NCBI GenBank assembly: GCA_016840125.1
Contig: JAEOSY010000301.1
Span: 1 to 13,738 of the forward strand
Reading direction: 5' to 3'
Source of the DNA: Candidatus Helarchaeota archaeon
GTDB lineage: Archaea > Asgardarchaeota > Lokiarchaeia > Helarchaeales > HEL-GB-A
Length of the DNA: 13,738 nt
Position numbers and translations under genes: made by a program. Below, piece after piece: positions 1 through 7,358 of this stretch (the first letter of the stretch is position 1; each line of letters opens with the position of its first letter). The notes beneath the pieces were generated by a model, which saw only the letters and a program-made list of their open reading frames with translations, searched no databases and was not told where the DNA came from.

Positions 1-1587
1 AACTACCGTTATAGAGAAAATGAGGTCTCCTATATATTAAATCAAAGTAAAGCCCGATTATTTGTACTTGAGGAAGAATTTCTACATTTAGTGAATAATT
101 GCAGAACCCAGTGTGAATTTGTTGAAAAATTTATTGTGATATCTAATAATTTCGCGGAAAATAAGACAACCTATCCTGAAATGATGGAAAATTCACTCGA
201 TTACGAAATATTCTTATCCAAATATCCAAATACTAATCCAGAACTGTCTGAAGAAATTAAAGATAATGATAAAGCTTTCCTTATATACACGGGTGGGACG
301 ACAGGTACTCCCAAAGGCGCTATCTGGGTTCACGGGGCGTTGGAAAATCTCTATCGGGGCGGGGGCTTATCTGGATTCTTGGAGTTATTCAAAAACATCT
401 TCGAACGGCTACACGATTTGAAAGGAAAGCTGAAAAAGAAAAACTATAAACAGTTACTCCCCATTCCCATCTCTTGGTTTCGTTGGCTACCCATGCCACG
501 TTCCTTCGGTAATTGGATCATCAACAAAATTTCCAAGAAAGATCCCTCGAAAACCGAAACTAAGCAAGGCTGGCTCTCCACTGCCGTACAAAGCCGAATC
601 AAAACCATGATGCACGCTCCTATGTTCCATTTCAAAGGATGGCTTATTGCTAATTTACCCCTTTTTTCCGGCTCGACCGTAGTTATTGCGGCATCAAAGA
701 CTTTCAATCCCCTGGAAATTCTTCAAACCCTCGAAAAAGAAGGGTGCAATATTTTATGTACAATCGGTGATAAAACCGTGCGGGATATAATAGATGTATT
801 GAAAACAAGCGGAGAGGAATTTGATCCTGATAAAATCTCTAAAAATTTACTAATAATCCTCTCAGGAGCTGCACCCTTCAGTGCACAGTCGAAGCAATTG
901 TGGTGGGATTTTTTCCCTGATACGATGATCTGTGACACTGTTGGGCAAACTGAAGCGGTTATTCTCCCTACGGTATATGTCCCTGGTGATAAGTTGGAGT
1001 CGAATCGGTTTGATTACCTTCAAGAGAAATTAAAAGTAGTTGATCTCATCACTGGCGAAGAGGTTAAGCCAGGGGGTGAAGGTGAAGGCTGTTTTAAGCT
1101 TGATGCCTTACCTACTATGAAAGAATATTTCGGCGATAAGGGAAAAACCGCCAAGACGATAAAAGACGGCTGGCTTCATACGGGTGATCTCTACCAGATC
1201 AGCGAAGACGGAAAATACGTCTATTTAATAGGACGTATTAAAGAAACCATTGTTACAGGGGGCGAAAAGATTCATCCTCCCGAGGTCGAGGAAGTTTTGA
1301 ATACCCATCCCGAAGTCTATGAATCCGTCGTAATCGGGGTTCCAGATCCAAAATGGGGCTTTTCCGTCCTAGCCCTGATCAAATTAAAAAACAAAGCAGA
1401 TGCTAGCGATGAATTGAAAGAGAAAATTGTTTCTTATTGTAAAGATCGAATGGCTAGTTATAAAAAACCACGGTTTATTGAGTTTGTCGAATCCTACCCC
1501 TCCACCCCCGCAGGAAAGATTAAACGAGCTGAAATTCGAGACACCTATAAAGATTATCTTGATAAAATTGGAGCAAGATCTGCTTGA
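1..1587 (+). CDS. AMP-forming acyl-CoA synthetase (ANL superfamily), 5' end cut by window edge
   Basis: Activates a carboxylic acid to acyl-AMP and then acyl-CoA using ATP and CoA. The frame is open from base 1 with no stop, and the first codons read NYRYRENEVSYILNQSKA, a typical ANL stretch just before the ATP loop. The true start is therefore upstream, and the GTG at 91 is probably internal. Visible motifs: P-loop-like YTGGTTGTPKG (nt 286-318), DTVGQTE (A5), HTGDLY (A7), GRIKETIVTGGEKIHPPEVE (A8) and PAGKIKR near the C-terminus with the catalytic-lysine region. The YTGG form of the loop and the wording after it recall FadD19/FadD17-like synthetases, which is family resemblance only. Between the ATP loop and HAPMFHFKGW lie about 100 residues, including a basic, hydrophobic stretch that looks longer than usual. 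The substrate is unknown: a fatty, isoprenoid, aromatic or sterol-like acid are all possible. It is first in a co-directional row with an amidohydrolase, an MBL hydrolase and DUF362. Confidence 0.93.
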   Translation, partial: NYRYRENEVSYILNQSKARLFVLEEEFLHLVNNCRTQCEFVEKFIVISNNFAENKTTYPEMMENSLDYEIFLSKYPNTNPELSEEIKDNDKAFLIYTGGTTGTPKGAIWVHGALENLYRGGGLSGFLELFKNIFERLHDLKGKLKKKNYKQLLPIPISWFRWLPMPRSFGNWIINKISKKDPSKTETKQGWLSTAVQSRIKTMMHAPMFHFKGWLIANLPLFSGSTVVIAASKTFNPLEILQTLEKEGCNILCTIGDKTVRDIIDVLKTSGEEFDPDKISKNLLIILSGAAPFSAQSKQLWWDFFPDTMICDTVGQTEAVILPTVYVPGDKLESNRFDYLQEKLKVVDLITGEEVKPGGEGEGCFKLDALPTMKEYFGDKGKTAKTIKDGWLHTGDLYQISEDGKYVYLIGRIKETIVTGGEKIHPPEVEEVLNTHPEVYESVVIGVPDPKWGFSVLALIKLKNKADASDELKEKIVSYCKDRMASYKKPRFIEFVESYPSTPAGKIKRAEIRDTYKDYLDKIGARSA

Positions 1588-1622
1588 TCTCATCCCTATT
1601 CGTGTTTGAACTTTTAATTAGT

Positions 1623-1637
1623 GAAAAAGTTTAAAGT
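1623..1637 (+). promoter_or_regulatory. Possible archaeal BRE/TATA element upstream of the amidohydrolase gene
   Basis: A purine-rich run followed by TTTAAAG (gaaaaagtttaaagt) resembles a BRE plus TATA box. It lies about 50 nt before the ATG at 1686, which would leave a leader of roughly 25 nt. The 98-nt gap after the synthetase gene is long enough for a separate promoter. This is pattern resemblance only; AT-rich DNA produces such matches by chance. Confidence 0.3.
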
Positions 1638-1685
1638 ATTCTAAAATGATTGTCATTCAAAATATTGTCTATAGAGTGGATAAAA

Positions 1686-2576
1686 ATGAGTGAGCGAAAA
1701 GTTATTGATTTCCAAACCCAAATGACAACGGAAAAAGGCGCACTCTTTCCGATTGGGTTTAAAAGTTTCTTTGAAAAAACATTCAAATGCAAGATTCCTT
1801 ATCACCAGACCGAGGATGAAATGATCGAGGTCTATAGAAAAGCAAACATAAAAGCAATTCTAGTAGGCCCAACCTCCACGTTAAAAGATTTCGATGAAGT
1901 CGCAAAAGTGAATAATTACATAGCTGAATTAATTGATACATATCCAGATGACATACTTGGTGCCTGGTTTATGTTTAACGCATCTCACCACCTCGATAAA
2001 TGGCTTGAAGAGTTGGAACGATGCATTAAAGATTGTCATTTCTTCGGTCCATGGCATTATGGCGCATCGAGTGGAATTCCCGCAAATGATCCCGTGCTAA
2101 AACCTGTTTGGAAATTATGTGCAAGGAAAAAAGTCCCAGTCAAGATTAGTTGTGGGCATACAGCTGCAGGCGCAGGAACCCCGGGGGGCTCAGGTTTGAA
2201 GCTGAAATATGAAAGACCAATTCCCTATATTGACGATGTCGCTGCGGATTTTCCCAAGCTTACCATTGTCGCAGCCCACATGCCTTGGCCATGGCATCAT
2301 GAAATGGTGTCTGTCCTCATTCATAAAGGGAATGTTTACAACGAGACTCATGGGTGGTCTCCTCTGTATTACCCCGAAACCTTCCTAAAGGATTGTGGCG
2401 GTAGAGTGCGACGAAAAATCTTATTTGGTTCCGATTGGCCCTTTCTCACGTTTGACCGATTATATGGAGATTGGGAGACCGCGAGTAAAAAATACGCCTT
2501 TAAGCCAGATGCCTTGGAAAATATTTACTATAATAATGCAGAAAAACTATTCAAAAAACTTAAAATTAAAATCTAA
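1686..2576 (+). CDS. Amidohydrolase-related protein (Amidohydro_2 / ACMSD-like TIM barrel) with altered HxH motif
   Basis: A 296-residue TIM-barrel metal hydrolase or decarboxylase-like protein. Amidohydro_2 (PF04909) features: the first strand VIDFQTQ (residues 6-12), PVKISCGHT with H158, IVAAHMPWPW with H198, and LFGSDWPF with D250, followed by a C-terminal YNNAEKLF helix (family pattern: NAxxLF). Relatives include ACMSD, 5-carboxyvanillate and resorcylate decarboxylases and various lactone or amide hydrolases. The oddity is that both histidines of the usual HxH on strand 1 are glutamines (Q10, Q12), so metal binding and activity may be altered. The start at 1686 is preferred over an in-frame TTG at 1650 because family similarity begins right after it and the upstream 12 residues look non-coding. 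It sits 98 nt after the acyl-CoA synthetase and 26 nt before the MBL hydrolase, suggesting a shared pathway; the substrate is not known. Confidence 0.88.
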   Translation: MSERKVIDFQTQMTTEKGALFPIGFKSFFEKTFKCKIPYHQTEDEMIEVYRKANIKAILVGPTSTLKDFDEVAKVNNYIAELIDTYPDDILGAWFMFNASHHLDKWLEELERCIKDCHFFGPWHYGASSGIPANDPVLKPVWKLCARKKVPVKISCGHTAAGAGTPGGSGLKLKYERPIPYIDDVAADFPKLTIVAAHMPWPWHHEMVSVLIHKGNVYNETHGWSPLYYPETFLKDCGGRVRRKILFGSDWPFLTFDRLYGDWETASKKYAFKPDALENIYYNNAEKLFKKLKIKI

Positions 2577-2591
2577 TTCTCTCCTTTTTTT
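2572..2591 (+). terminator. Pyrimidine/T-run element at the end of the amidohydrolase gene
   Basis: The stop codon is followed by TTCTCTCC and seven T's (2585-2591), a pyrimidine tract of the kind that ends archaeal transcripts. The same CTAATTCTCTC wording followed by a T run occurs at the end of the DUF362 gene. The next gene starts only 11 nt later, so it may act as a partial terminator or attenuator; otherwise it is coincidental. Confidence 0.35.
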
Positions 2592-2602
2592 AATTGATAG
2601 GA

Positions 2603-3526
2603 ATGGCAAAAATATCCTATTTTAAACCGATAACATCTCAGATATTTATGGTACAAGGGAGTGCAAACGCGATCTTTCCCTATTGCCATACTTATATTTA
2701 CAATGGGGATGCATTAATACTCTTTGATCCCCAGTGTGGCAGATCACGATTGGTAAGAGGCTTAAAAGAACTCGGAAAAAGTTTATCAGATGTTGATTTC
2801 ATTATAAACTCACATTTTCATACGGATCACACTAGGTCAAACGCCTTTGTGAAAAAGCGATCCAACGCCAAACTCTTGATTCACGAAGCAGACTGCGCTG
2901 CAATCGAAAGCCTTGATGAATATGTTAATAGATATGGTATGACCGATCCTGAACTCCAACAAAATTGGCGTACTACACTAAAAACCATCGGCTTTAAGGA
3001 ATCCACCCCTGATGGAACCTTTAAAGATGGTGAAATTCTACCGGGGGGCTTTCGGATAATTCATACTCCCGGGCATGTCTTTGGTCACTGTTCCTTCTAT
3101 AAAGACCAGATTCTTATTTCTGGTGACATTGATTTTGTATCCGTTTGGGTAGGTAATACCACCTCCAATGTGGCAGATTACCTTAATTCGATTGAACACC
3201 TGAAAATGATGAAGATTAAAATGATATTACCTGCTCACAATCAACCGGTTTTTGATAATATTAATGAAAGACTAGAACTATTCCGCCAACGGTTCTTTCA
3301 ACGCGAGCAAAAAATCTACAATGCTCTTCCGGACCAGCCTATCACTCTTCAAGACTTTACGCAAAAAATGATAGATAATATTGTGAAATTTAAACAATAT
3401 CCCACCGAACTCTCCTTTCATTTTGGGAAAACCAACACCCTGAATTTTCTGATCCATCTTGAAACCCAAAGAAAGGTGAAGCGGATAATTACAGATGACC
3501 AAGAATTGTGGCAAAAACTAGAATAA
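2603..3526 (+). CDS. Metallo-beta-lactamase-fold hydrolase (glyoxalase II / LACTB2-like)
   Basis: A 307-residue MBL-fold metal hydrolase with a complete dinuclear site: SHFHTDHTRS (H71, H73, D75, H76), HTPGHVFGH (H158), SGDIDF (D175) and LPAHNQP (H212). The order and spacing match class II hydrolases that cleave thioesters, phosphoesters or lactones. A helical C-terminal part (about residues 220-307) resembles the winged-helix tail of LACTB2-like proteins, including a RKVKR patch near the end. The start is taken at ATG 2603, where the family-like N-terminus begins. AGGA touches the ATG directly, so there is no well-spaced Shine-Dalgarno, and translation may be leaderless or coupled. The alternative TTG at 2594 adds only three residues and sits just after a T run. 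With an acyl-CoA synthetase and amidohydrolase next to it, a thioester or lactone substrate is plausible, but this is inference. Confidence 0.92.
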   Translation: MAKISYFKPITSQIFMVQGSANAIFPYCHTYIYNGDALILFDPQCGRSRLVRGLKELGKSLSDVDFIINSHFHTDHTRSNAFVKKRSNAKLLIHEADCAAIESLDEYVNRYGMTDPELQQNWRTTLKTIGFKESTPDGTFKDGEILPGGFRIIHTPGHVFGHCSFYKDQILISGDIDFVSVWVGNTTSNVADYLNSIEHLKMMKIKMILPAHNQPVFDNINERLELFRQRFFQREQKIYNALPDQPITLQDFTQKMIDNIVKFKQYPTELSFHFGKTNTLNFLIHLETQRKVKRIITDDQELWQKLE

Positions 3527-3555
3527 TCTTATCAAACTTATCTCCAGAATCAAAG

Positions 3556-3577
3556 GAGAAATCATTAATTAATTAAG
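3556..3577 (+). promoter_or_regulatory. Possible promoter upstream of the DUF362 gene
   Basis: GGAGAAATC followed by a TTAATTAATTAA palindromic run lies about 50 nt before the ATG at 3624. It could be a BRE/TATA region in the 97-nt gap after the MBL gene. There is no other support. Confidence 0.25.
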
Positions 3578-3623
3578 TTTTAGATAAAGACACTAAAGAT
3601 AATGATGAATTTGAGGAATTGAA

Positions 3624-5111
3624 ATGGTTGAAGTAGCACTTGTTAAAGGTGAAAAGATCGCAGATAAAGTTCCAATGTATGATTCTATTAAAGTTGTTAA
3701 AGAGGCACTCGATCTCTTAGGTGGAATGGAATCTTTCGTTAAGAAAGATGATTATATCCTTTTAAAACCTAACTATGGGGTACCTATCCCTCAGAAACAT
3801 TATGCTGTCCCCTTATCAACCTCCCCTGGGGTTTTAGAGGGAATAATTCTTGAAGCCCAACGAGCTGGTGCAAGCAAGGTTGGAATTGCTGAAGGGTTAC
3901 CACGGACTGGAATGGTTCGAAGTAAAGGCATGATGAAAAAGAATGCGCCAACCTACGACATGGTTTATACTGCCTGTGGCGGTAAATTGCTAAAAGAAAA
4001 ATATCCAGACTTTGTGGATCTACGCTTTATAGAGATTGAACCACGAATTACGACAAAAATTGACGGAGGGATTGTCCTGAAGGAATTTGACATGTGGAAA
4101 TCCTTCCTAGATTGCGACTTATTCGTCAATGTACCTATTATGAAAACACATTTTATCACGGGAAATGCAACATTGGCTATAAAGAATTTGCATGGGATCG
4201 TTGGAAATTTTATGCACTTAGCCCACAGAGAAGATTTTTGGATGGCGAAGGTTGACATATCCAAATGGCTCATTGACAACAAAAAATGGCGTCTTACTGT
4301 GATTGATGGACTTGCTGCACTTGAAGGAAATGGTCCAGGTCCTATGGGCAAAATGGTTGACATGGGTGTCATTGTTGCTAGTTCAGACTTTGTCGCTGCG
4401 GATACGGTTGCGATGGAAGTCATGGGTCTTAATGCTTTAGAGCAGCCCGGTGACACACTTGCCGCTTGGAGAGGTCTAGGTACCGTTGATCTTAAAAAAA
4501 TAGAAATAAAAGGTACAAAAGTTGAGGATGCAAAGATCCATTTCTTACGTCCTAATATCAATATACTCGGTCGATGGCCGTACATGGATGTCATTGTTGG
4601 AGGGGTATGCGATCATTGTAAAGGCTGGCTGGCGATGGAAATTGATTCCTTTTTTAGATCGATCCAACGAAGAGCTTTGCGCACCGTGAAGAAAGCTAAA
4701 ACTCTACCCGATGAATTAATTAAGGAATTAACTGCATTCGGCACTGAGGAAGTTCTGATGAATCTGGACCCCGTAAAAACCCTCGAATTAATAGAAAAAC
4801 ATACACCCGCTGAATCTGAAGACAAGAAAGTGAAGAAAACCCGAAAATTACTTCTTGAGATGGCTGTAAAAATTAAAGTTCTAACACCCGAAACTCAGAT
4901 TTTCATCGGTGATGGCCCTCATATGCCCAATCAATTTGCAGAACGCGTTGTTTTTGTTGGCGATTGTTGCCTTGGAAGCGCTCGCAAAATTAAGCAACTC
5001 CGTGCAATTCAGACCCATGAGGATGGGCAATGGTCTGAGAAGCGCTGGGTAGTGTTCCACGGATGTCCACCCATGGATGCCTTTGAATTTCCCTCATATC
5101 TACGCACCTAA
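3624..5111 (+). CDS. DUF362 domain protein with cysteine-containing C-terminal extension
   Basis: A 495-residue protein. Residues about 1-310 form a DUF362 domain, recognised from ILLKPNYGVP, STSPGVLEGIILEAQRAGA, VNVPIMKTH, AIKNLHGIVG, VIDGLAALEGNGPGP and SSDFVAADTVAMEVMG. The usual role of DUF362 is poorly defined; such proteins are often annotated as Fe-S-centre or redox-related. The C-terminal part (about 320-495) is separate and holds VCDHC (C329, C332), GDCC (C448, C449) and HGCPP (C481), which could ligate a metal or Fe-S cluster. A lysine-rich, probably helical linker lies at about 400-420. ATG 3624 is supported by GAGG seven bases upstream. It ends the plus-strand row acyl-CoA synthetase-amidohydrolase-MBL-DUF362 and is followed by a strong T run. 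No signal peptide or membrane helix is seen. The family call is solid; the function is unknown. Confidence 0.88.
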   Translation: MVEVALVKGEKIADKVPMYDSIKVVKEALDLLGGMESFVKKDDYILLKPNYGVPIPQKHYAVPLSTSPGVLEGIILEAQRAGASKVGIAEGLPRTGMVRSKGMMKKNAPTYDMVYTACGGKLLKEKYPDFVDLRFIEIEPRITTKIDGGIVLKEFDMWKSFLDCDLFVNVPIMKTHFITGNATLAIKNLHGIVGNFMHLAHREDFWMAKVDISKWLIDNKKWRLTVIDGLAALEGNGPGPMGKMVDMGVIVASSDFVAADTVAMEVMGLNALEQPGDTLAAWRGLGTVDLKKIEIKGTKVEDAKIHFLRPNINILGRWPYMDVIVGGVCDHCKGWLAMEIDSFFRSIQRRALRTVKKAKTLPDELIKELTAFGTEEVLMNLDPVKTLELIEKHTPAESEDKKVKKTRKLLLEMAVKIKVLTPETQIFIGDGPHMPNQFAERVVFVGDCCLGSARKIKQLRAIQTHEDGQWSEKRWVVFHGCPPMDAFEFPSYLRT

Positions 5112-5116
5112 TTCTC

Positions 5117-5129
5117 TCTTTTTTTTTTT
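5117..5129 (+). terminator. T-run transcription terminator after the DUF362 gene
   Basis: Eleven consecutive T's (5119-5129) follow the stop codon after TTCTCTC. Archaeal RNA polymerase terminates at such runs without needing a hairpin. It lies between the convergent DUF362 and radical SAM genes, where termination is expected. No comparable T run serves the minus-strand gene. Confidence 0.65.
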
Positions 5130-5181
5130 AGGCGACTATTACAAATTATAGTTACATTAACATTCGGTTAATTAGATCGAT

Positions 5182-7110
5182 TTAGATTTTCCCACCATTT
5201 AATCGGATCGATAGAGCTTCTTTTAATCCAAATAATACTAGCTTAAATAAAGTTCGCATTCCTGTAACTCTGAGGTCCCCACGCGAGATAAATCGCAAGA
5301 GGTTTTTTAACATGCTCATTGGTGATCGTTCATCAGCATAGATATTTTTCAAATCTGCCCGGAGCAAGAAATCATAATCGAGAGAAGGTTTCTTGGAGGT
5401 TTTAATGGAGTCAATTCCATTCCGACTTATAGTAATCAACATAGCGAAAAGACACTTTTTTTGTTGGATGTCTTCGATGACGATTTGAAGGCGTTTTCCC
5501 CCAAATAATTTTCCAAATTGACGCATATCAATAATCTCATGCATTGGATGTTCTTGAAAGTATTGCTCAAGACGGGGATTTGCCCATGCATCGAAAAAGA
5601 ACTTTACAGACTCGTAGAAGTTGCTTGAAGCATGCCCATCTCCCTTTTCTGCTAACTCTGATCCAGCATCCACTGCAAATGTCAGCTTTCTTAAAACCAT
5701 GGTGAGGAAATCTCGAATTTTAGCCTTGTAGGGGGATCTGAACTTACCAACACGAATCTCGTCGAGGCGAATTTGTTCTAAAATGGTGTCTAAATTCCAA
5801 AATTTTGCCATGCACCAGTCCCGTAAACTTTCAATCTCTTTATGAGAGAGAGTTGGATGTCTATAAACACTGTGATTTTCATCAAACTTCGCCCAGTTCT
5901 GTTCAATAACTAGGTTGTCCGATGAAAGTTCATCCCAAAACCCAGTTCCAGGGAAAGGGGTTGCTATACCGAATGCAGCGGCTGATACTCCTATCTCTCG
6001 TGCATGATCTGGAAAAGTTCTAATGAATTTTTTGGTATGATTCGGTAGTCCGATCACATAGGTTCCCAGTGTTTCCCCTCCCAATTTACGCAGGATGGAA
6101 ACGGCTTTAGCTTGAACATTGAGGGGAATAAATTTCAAAGTTATGTCTAAATCATCTTGAGTTGGTGATTCAATACCAAGTTCCCACGAGATCATCCCAG
6201 CTCGGATCATCTTCTCGACAATTTTAGGATGTTTTACGACCAACTCAGTCCGACTCATAACTTGAAATGTTATATCTAAATCCGCCTCTAAAAGAAGGTC
6301 ACACAGACCCTCTACTTTTTTGGCATTAACTAAGATGTTGGGATCTGAGATCAGAATCCGTAACGGTTTCCCGCCATGTAAGTTCCAAATATCTCTAATC
6401 TCAGCCATCGTTCGTTCCGGTGAACGATAGCGCTGTTGACCGTGTGAAAAATAAGGTTCGCAACAAAAAGTGCATTTCCCGTAACAGCCTCGCCCAAATT
6501 CCATCAGATCGTACTCTCGATTCAAGAGGAGGCTATTTTTATACTCATATCCTCGGCGTTTCCGGAGGTCTCGAGCAGGGAATGGCAAAGCATCAAGGTC
6601 TGATCCATGCAAGAATGGGCGATCTGGATTATGAACAATTTCTCCGCCGTTATCTGGAATTTTGTAACTTAACCCCTCAATCCCTTCCCAAGCATCGCCT
6701 CGGACGAACTCCCGGAAGATCATCTCGCCCTCCCCTCGACAGACCACATCACATGCAAGATCATTGAGCACGAGTTCAGGTGCTCCGGTTGGATGGAAGC
6801 CTCCTGCGATGATGGGAATTTTCGGATCGAATTTCTTTACGACTTGCATCATCTCACCACCAGTATTATGTTCCGTGGCACTCATGGAAAATCCTACAAG
6901 ATCAGGTTTGAACCATGAGAGTACACTTTGAAGGGATTCTTTCTCCATGAAGTGATCATAAATTAGAACGTCATCAACTAAATCGCGAATATTGGCGGCG
7001 ATCGATTCGAGTCCTAGAGGAATTGGGTTTAATGCAAATGCTAGCCCCGAGGATCCTGATGGTTTGACTAATAGCACTCTGGTTGATGTTCCAGAATAAA
7101 GAGAGTTCAT
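5182..7110 (-). CDS. B12-binding-domain radical SAM protein with SCP2-like C-terminal domain
   Basis: A 642-residue protein. Residues about 10-140 are a B12-binding-type Rossmann domain (RVLLVKPSG, PLGLESIAANI, PDLVGFSM, PIIAGGFHPTGAPE, CRGEGE). No clear DxHxxG motif is seen, as in many cobalamin-dependent radical SAM enzymes. Residues about 200-400 are the radical SAM barrel, with GCYGKCTFC carrying the [4Fe-4S] ligands C209, C213 and C216, then SDPN and WELGIESPTQ, and a PFPGTGF segment. Residues about 525-640 resemble an SCP2 sterol-carrier domain (GGKRLQIVIEDI, DYDFLLRADLKNI, LLRFISRGDLRVTGM), suggesting a lipid substrate. Start ATG 7110 has GGAG ten bases upstream. It is convergent with DUF362 and divergent from the ADP-forming synthetase. 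Methylation or C-C bond formation on a lipid is possible, since archaeal lipid enzymes such as GrsA and Tes belong to related groups, but the reaction is inferred. Confidence 0.92.
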   Translation of the reverse strand: MNSLYSGTSTRVLLVKPSGSSGLAFALNPIPLGLESIAANIRDLVDDVLIYDHFMEKESLQSVLSWFKPDLVGFSMSATEHNTGGEMMQVVKKFDPKIPIIAGGFHPTGAPELVLNDLACDVVCRGEGEMIFREFVRGDAWEGIEGLSYKIPDNGGEIVHNPDRPFLHGSDLDALPFPARDLRKRRGYEYKNSLLLNREYDLMEFGRGCYGKCTFCCEPYFSHGQQRYRSPERTMAEIRDIWNLHGGKPLRILISDPNILVNAKKVEGLCDLLLEADLDITFQVMSRTELVVKHPKIVEKMIRAGMISWELGIESPTQDDLDITLKFIPLNVQAKAVSILRKLGGETLGTYVIGLPNHTKKFIRTFPDHAREIGVSAAAFGIATPFPGTGFWDELSSDNLVIEQNWAKFDENHSVYRHPTLSHKEIESLRDWCMAKFWNLDTILEQIRLDEIRVGKFRSPYKAKIRDFLTMVLRKLTFAVDAGSELAEKGDGHASSNFYESVKFFFDAWANPRLEQYFQEHPMHEIIDMRQFGKLFGGKRLQIVIEDIQQKKCLFAMLITISRNGIDSIKTSKKPSLDYDFLLRADLKNIYADERSPMSMLKNLLRFISRGDLRVTGMRTLFKLVLFGLKEALSIRLNGGKI

Positions 7111-7266
7111 ATTGATTATACTCCATTAAATTATAGCTAAATGAAATCTTAGTTTTCAGTGTCACAGGAGAGATGTCCTTTTTGGAGTTTACTTTTACTT
7201 CACAAATAGGATTTTTTATATTCTCACTTGTATTGGAAAATATTACTAACCAAGCTTTATTAAGTC
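7111..7266. other. Divergent intergenic region without assigned genes
   Basis: Together with the tandem repeat this forms a 248-nt gap between the radical SAM gene (minus) and the ADP-forming synthetase (plus). It is AT-rich and holds the minus-strand GGAG site for 7110 at its edge. No tRNA, RNA gene or convincing ORF is seen. Confidence 0.6.
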
Positions 7267-7312
7267 GATCAAAATTGGTTTCAGCTCAGTAGATCGAAAT
7301 TTCAGCTAGTTA
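7267..7312. repeat. Tandem imperfect direct repeat, operator-like
   Basis: Two adjacent copies, 25 nt (7267-7291) and 21 nt (7292-7312), share GATC(A/G)AAATT, then TTTCAGCT and an AGT-A ending. The TTTCAGCT cores start at 7279 and 7300, exactly 21 bp (about two helical turns) apart, so a dimeric or tandem regulator could bind both on the same DNA face. The second copy ends just before a TATA-like TTTATTA (7315-7321) upstream of the TTG start at 7359. No such repeat was noticed elsewhere in the window. Confidence 0.55.
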
Positions 7313-7314
7313 CC

Positions 7315-7321
7315 TTTATTA
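7315..7321 (+). promoter_or_regulatory. Possible TATA box for the ADP-forming acyl-CoA synthetase gene
   Basis: TTTATTA, just downstream of the tandem repeat, is placed so that transcription would begin near 7340-7345, leaving a short leader before the TTG start at 7359. It is supported by position and composition only. Confidence 0.3.
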
Positions 7322-7358
7322 GAAAGTACAAAAAAGCGAACAATAGGCGACTTTCACG

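Noticed and set aside
1650..1685. Upstream TTG start for the amidohydrolase
   Set aside because: The 12 extra residues are not family-like and the TTG has no ribosome site; ATG 1686 is favoured.
3965..4594. Long minus-strand ORF (209 codons) opposite DUF362
   Set aside because: It is antisense to a well-supported DUF362 gene, has no recognisable motif and low-complexity S/T/P-rich content; a shadow.
6420..6767. Plus-strand ORF (115 codons) inside the radical SAM gene
   Set aside because: It lies opposite the conserved GCYGKCTFC region and has no family features; a shadow.
7173..7292. 39-codon ORF with ATG after AGGAGAG in the divergent gap
   Set aside because: The SD-like AGGAG is only 2 nt from the ATG, the protein has no recognisable motif, and it overlaps the tandem repeat; not enough support.
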